Assembly: GCA_035610835.1 (NCBI GenBank)
Contig: CM069454.1
Coordinates: 68,148,291 to 68,212,290, forward strand
Direction: 5' to 3'
Length of the DNA stretch: 64,000 nucleotides
From: Ophiura sarsii
Taxonomy: Eukaryota; Echinodermata; Ophiuroidea; Amphilepidida; Ophiuridae
Shown: piece after piece, positions 59,332 to 64,000 of the stretch
How positions within the stretch are numbered: the first letter of the stretch is position 1
Layout: each line of letters opens with the position of its first letter
Made by a program: the position numbers and the translations under genes
Notes under the pieces: model-generated
The model's input: the letters and a program-made list of their open reading frames with translations, nothing else
Database searches by the model: none
What the model was told of the DNA's origin: nothing

Positions 59332-62300
59332 ACTAGCGGGAACCCGCGCTTCGCGCGGGCCCCGCTAGTAGTGAGCCCCCCACTTGAGCGGTTTGTAGGG
59401 GTGTGTTGGTGTTTTTTTTGTACACGGTCCCAAAATGTCATGTATCATCATTTTTATGCCGCCCCACCCCGCTCAACGAACGTGATTATTGTTATGACCA
59501 CTCCCATGCTCAGACCTATCTAGTAATAGTTAAATTCGGAATATTGGGGGGAAAGTTGATGCGGAAGGGAAAATTAAAAATAAGGGTAGACACATGTAAA
59601 ACACGTGTAAAAACACGACACCTCCATCCAATGATATTTGGTACCTCTACCCTGGCCCTCTTATCGAAGAAAATGACAGCCCCCCCTAACATAATCCATA
59701 ACATACCATGTGCCATTAATAATCCAGGTACTTGATCATGGGGGTGGGGGGGGGGGGGGGGGTGGGCGGTAGCCTAATACAGAACATAATGACCCAAACT
59801 ATGATTGTGTTTGCCGCCCCGGGGATGGCCATGTTAAGCCGGAGTCAGGTAGGTGATCGGGCATCTCGCTGGTGCTGGGGTTGCGCTCTCTCAACGTGGT
59901 GGGGCTCAAAAATAACCCGTACCCATTTGGGTTGGGGTGTATAGCAAGCAATAACCCGTGCCCATTTGGGATGGGTGTATACAGTCACCTCGTGAATTTC
60001 ACGTAAGTGGGGGGGGGGGGGGGGGGGTAGAAGTCAAAAAAATTCGCACGGACACAAAATGTCGTAGTCCAAAAACCACTTTTATGAGTAGTTTTACTAT
60101 CATTGATATTTGAAACTAAGAAAAACGCAATTTTTACCTTAAAAAAAAATCAAAAAAGGGGGGGGGGGGGGCGGCGATCGCAACCGTCGCCCCACCCATC
60201 TGACGGGCCTGGGAGGACACTGGACAAATAATGACACAATGATGTGTGCTGATGTCCAGGTGAGCGTGCATAATGCTATAGGGGTCGCGCTCCCAAAAAT
60301 AACTTTTTGAGGTCTATGTTGTGTATACTTCCATAATTGCGGTGCGGTGCGGTAGATATCATAAAGTATAGACATTTCGCGAATTGTTTTTTTCGCGGGC
60401 GACCTTCTGGATGCACTGCATGAATGTTGAAAACAATATTATGGGTACACACAACCATAACCTTCCGCGGGCCAGGGTGCAGGGGTACTAAAGTCCCGAA
60501 AAAAACTTTGATTGCTGCTTCAAATGTGAATATTTTGACGAGATTATCACCATAGGTCTTAGATTTTGTTTTATTAAAAAGTTGAAACCTTCACGATTGT
60601 AATCTGAAATGTAAAAAGTCACGAATTATTCTTGGGCGTGAGTCTTGATCACACGTGTGAAGCGGTCCGAAACTCTGATTTTCCTGATTTTTACGCACTA
60701 TAAAAGCTAGTGATTTGTGAAATCAAAATTTCTGAAAAATTGGGACTGTCGATCATATGTGAAATGTTGATAATATTAAAGAAAACAAAATTACGAAGAT
60801 TTTACAACAAAAATAAATATCCCAGCTAAGGAGAGGGACCCCAGGAGAAGCGATTGAACATCGGGTTTCTAACACACGTTTCAATGGAAGCGACTATGTG
60901 GTGTATACCCTTATGTTCGCGTGTTATCATTTTCGCGTGTAAATTATTTTGCGCGAAAAGCGCGAAAATAAAACCACCGCGAAAATTTCTGCTTTTAGTA
61001 ATGGAAATCAGCTTCCAATTTAATGAACTTCTTAACATAATTTGCTTCGATTTCCATAAAATATTCCCGATGAGTATTCTGTTGCGATCGTAGAGGAAAC
61101 ACTGTAAACGGCGGCAACACGTGTTTATTTGCACTACGAAAAAATGGGAACAATCCGCTCAGCCTCTTGAAAATAAGTTGCCGGTTCAAACCTTGATTTT
61201 GAAGTAATTAAAAATCGTATGGCTCTGTTACTTGGTAGATCTTTATGATTTATGTTACTTTTCAGCCCTCATGTCTCTCTTCCGTTTGGCATCTTTCTGT
61301 TCTGTCCTCATGCATGGTGGTACCGATTTGCCGTTTTCTTTTGGTCATATTGTATCTCAAGGTATACAATAAAAGTTAAAAATATTTAACTTTTGTTTAT
61401 ATAGATGTTATATAGATATACTAAGGTGAAGCCGGAGATCCCATTTTGCCGTTAGAAACAAAACAAAACGTTATATAACAAACAGGTTGTACGCTCGCTC
61501 TTAGTCTTAAAAGATACACAAAATCGTTCCCAATGCACGCGTGAGGCCGTGTAAGCGACTGTTGTTATAGTATTGGCATTGGCAACAAAACAAAACGTTT
61601 CAACAAACAGTTTGTACGCTCTACAATGCCGTTAGAAACAAAACAAAACGTTATAGGCCTATAACAAACAGGTTGTCTTATTATTTAAGATACACAAAAT
61701 CGTTCCCAATGCACGCGTGAGGCCGTGTAAGCGACTGTTGTTATAGTATTGGCATTGGCAACAAAACAAAACGTTTCAACAAACAGTTTGTACGCTCTAC
61801 AAAAGTATACACGAAATCGTTCCCAGCGCACACATGAGGCCGTGTAAGCGACTGTTGTATATTGGAAAGTGACGTCAGACGTGTGATGTGTCTCTCGCGT
61901 GACGTCATTATGGGGATATGCTTTGCAGCGCCCAGTGATACGCGTGCGGCGGTCGCATCTCATACGCGAGGTCACGCAGGGATGTGTCTCCCATCTCATA
62001 CGCGAGGTCACGCGGGGATGTGTCTACCGCCCTTGCGTATCATAGGGGGAAATCATCACGCAGAAAAGTGAGACCAACTCCAATGTCATACTCTCGCGTT
62101 ATCCGCACGCATCACTGCGCCCAGTGATACGCGTGCGGCGGTCGCATCTCATACGCGAGGTCACGCGGGGATGTGTCTCGCATCTCATACGCGAGTCTCA
62201 TACGCGAGGTCACGCAGGGATGTGTCTCGCATCTCATACGCGAGGTCACACGGGGATGTGTCACTGGGGATCACTGGGGATACCCTTAACAGCGCCCAGT

Positions 62301-62795
62301 GATACGCGTGCGGCGGTCGCATCTCATACGCGAGGTCACGCGGGGATGTGACTCGCATCTCATACGCGAGGTCACGCGGTGATACATGTCTACCGCCCTT
62401 GCGTATCATAGGGGGAAATCATCACGTAGTGAGACCAACTCCAATGCGGGCTCCAATGCGGGCTCCAATGTCAGTATACTCTCGCATTGTAAGATTGCCT
62501 AAATTTAGCTTAATTCATGTTGGCTCCAGCTCCTACACCCCATGTACAAATTGACTATCCGTGCGCATGCGTTTCATAAGGTAAGAATAGAAGACATGAA
62601 ACATAGCAACCCCGGGTAGCAACCGACCTGTTTTTTGGTTATTTCCATAGTAATTGAATAGTTTTGCAAAAAATAGTGTCCAATGGTTTAATGGCAATAT
62701 GTACTCAATCAATGTACGCAAAAATCAGAGTTGAAAGTCAAGCCATCTCTGAGAACACTCGCGGACAAGATTTAAGTTCGTCCTTTTATTTATAT
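59332..62795. mobile_element. hairpin-headed tandem unit 2 (3,464 bp)
   Basis: Same order and orientation as unit 1 and nearly identical where aligned, from the hairpin at 59,332-59,369 to CGTCCTTTTATTTATAT. Differences: it lacks the ~510-bp block, has a different poly-G insert (about 60,008-60,027), and has three instead of two copies of the ~127-bp repeat (extra copy about 61,627-61,760). The unit boundary has no spacer or target-site duplication. Confidence 0.8.
61930..62410. repeat. ~36-bp minisatellite (unit 2 copy)
   Basis: Counterpart of 58,480-58,970, nearly identical including its internal interruptions, which shows that the whole unit rather than the minisatellite alone was duplicated. 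Confidence 0.85.
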
Positions 62796-63352
62796 AGATT
62801 ATAAATTGCCATTCTCGATTATTTTTACTCCAAAAAATTATAAATGGCGAGAAATGGCGAGAAATGGCTAAATTTGTCAAAATCCTTAAAAACAAACTTG
62901 AACATTTTTAAAAATTGAAGAAAAAAAAAGAAACAACTCTTTAAAGATTGACTGGACTTATCGCTGGGAGCCTGGTTAAAGTAATGTAATCAATTGGATC
63001 TAGAAATGATAGAGTAGGCGGGCAGAGGTAGGCAGTGAGCAATAACGAAGATCCTGCTAGATTTTGTTAACAAAGCCATTATATTTGCCCAACGACTCAA
63101 CATTAAGGCTCTCTCCATTCTACAATCAAAAAGTCAGATTTTTCTACCAATTGACTGAGCGTGCCTTTAAACATTACTGTGATTTGATATCTATTGGCTC
63201 AAGGATGTCTATTTTCATGCCATTAATAATCATCCAGGTCATATTTTTCTTTGGCTATAGGGTGATCCAAATTATGGTTGCATTACATGGTAATAATTTG
63301 ATACTACTTTAGGTCATGAACATGATTAGAAATTGGTCTTTCCCTAGAGAGC
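62796..63352. other. unique sequence
   Basis: AT-rich DNA with GGCGAGAAATGGCGAGAAAT near 62,843; no gene recognised. Confidence 0.5.
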
Positions 63353-63354
63353 TA

Positions 63355-63626
63355 CAATCAAGGAAAAAAAGGTTGGCACACTTTGTCTTAATTACGGAAA
63401 AAACCCGCCCCTCTCCCCGGAGGCAATGTTGATCCGAGTCATATTATCAGAAGCCTTGGTAGGTCCCCCAACATTGATTGATGGGGGGTGGGGAAGGATA
63501 TAAGAAAGGGGGAGACTTTTGCTTTCTATTAAACAGTGCTATGTCTCAAGTCTGATCTCAATTGCGAGCACAGGGATAGTTGTATTAAGTTGCGTCAAGT
63601 GTGCCAACTATTATTTTTCTTGATTG
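63355..63626. mobile_element. TA-flanked MITE, 272 bp
   Basis: Ends CAATCAAGGAAAAAAAGGTT-GGCACACTTTG and CAAGTGTGCCAACTATTATT-TTTCTTGATTG are inverted copies with small differences. TA lies on both sides (63,353 and 63,627), as in Tc1/mariner-type elements. No coding sequence. Confidence 0.78.
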
Positions 63627-63897
63627 TAGGTAGGACCTCTCCAGAGAAAGACCTCCTTCATTTTGGTCATTAATGCAAGCATGATGAAAGCCTAGGTAAC
63701 AATACAAGTGCACCCTCTATCTCAAGTAGTCATCAACTATATGTCGTCATTGGCAAAAAATATAATTATGACACTTTGTGTGGGTGGGTTGGGTGATCTG
63801 AATTAAGCATGTATGCATATAAAGCCCTTTGGTTGTTATGCATAATGTTAATAATGGGCAGAAAAGTATGCATATAGGTTTTGTTAATGTGGACATG

Positions 63898-63931
63898 TTT
63901 GTTTGTTTGTTTGTTTGTTTGTTTGTTTGTT
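63898..63931. repeat. (GTTT)n microsatellite
   Basis: About eight perfect tetranucleotide repeats. 63,629-64,000 otherwise contains no recognised gene. Confidence 0.9.
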
Positions 63932-64000
63932 TACACGGTCGGTCCGTACAGACACACGCTTGGGTCATGAAGGGACCAGACTCAAGCAAATTGCTCGGGC

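Noticed and set aside
55451..62795. LTR retrotransposon reading of the two direct repeats
   Set aside because: The units abut with no internal region between them, lack TG...CA ends and have no gag-pol frame, primer-binding site or polypurine tract.

Overview
This window is eukaryotic and almost entirely non-coding: AT-rich DNA packed with short non-autonomous DNA transposons (many with readable target-site duplications), tRNA-derived SINE-like units, minisatellites, one giant satellite and a head-to-tail duplication of a kilobase-scale non-coding unit. The only gene I recognise with confidence is a three-exon, minus-strand homologue of the ciliary protein CFAP68 (human C11orf1), with GT-AG introns. 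The host is therefore an animal with motile cilia. The intron style and the kinds of repeats suggest a marine invertebrate, but that taxonomic guess is an inference.

Layout. 1-1,560: a 57-bp minisatellite cut by the window edge, then a ~170-bp tandem repeat filled with TGACCTTTGACCT. 3,342-6,106: CFAP68, whose introns hold three transposons, with an RFX X-box-like site about 215 bp upstream of its start codon. 6,390-9,545: a hAT-type MITE, a TA-flanked element carrying a nested TTA-flanked MITE, and partial repeats. 9,545-13,400: mostly unique sequence with two weak candidate first exons. 13,411-15,812: linked 21-bp and 24-bp minisatellites. 15,833-35,515: a mosaic of transposons and SINE-like units, several nested in one another, so relative ages can be read. 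35,757-49,208: about 13.4 kb of a 50-bp satellite with higher-order structure. 49,209-52,687: unique sequence with three more MITEs. 52,690-54,985: a pearl/Helentron-like element with a ~109-bp minisatellite core. 55,451-62,795: two head-to-tail copies (3.9 and 3.5 kb) of a unit that starts with a perfect GC-rich hairpin. 62,796-64,000: unique sequence and one small MITE.

How it fits together. There is no operon-like logic and no transposase or reverse transcriptase reading frame, so all mobile elements here must have been moved by enzymes encoded elsewhere. The strongest themes are (1) a ciliary gene with a matching promoter motif and transposon-filled introns, (2) several unrelated repeat families that each carry tandem AGGTCA nuclear-receptor half-sites, (3) repeated use of TAA/TTA targets by GG-starting elements of PIF/Harbinger type, and (4) inverted, CCCTAAC-bounded tRNA-like units. 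Long open frames over the minisatellites follow from periods divisible by three and are not treated as genes.
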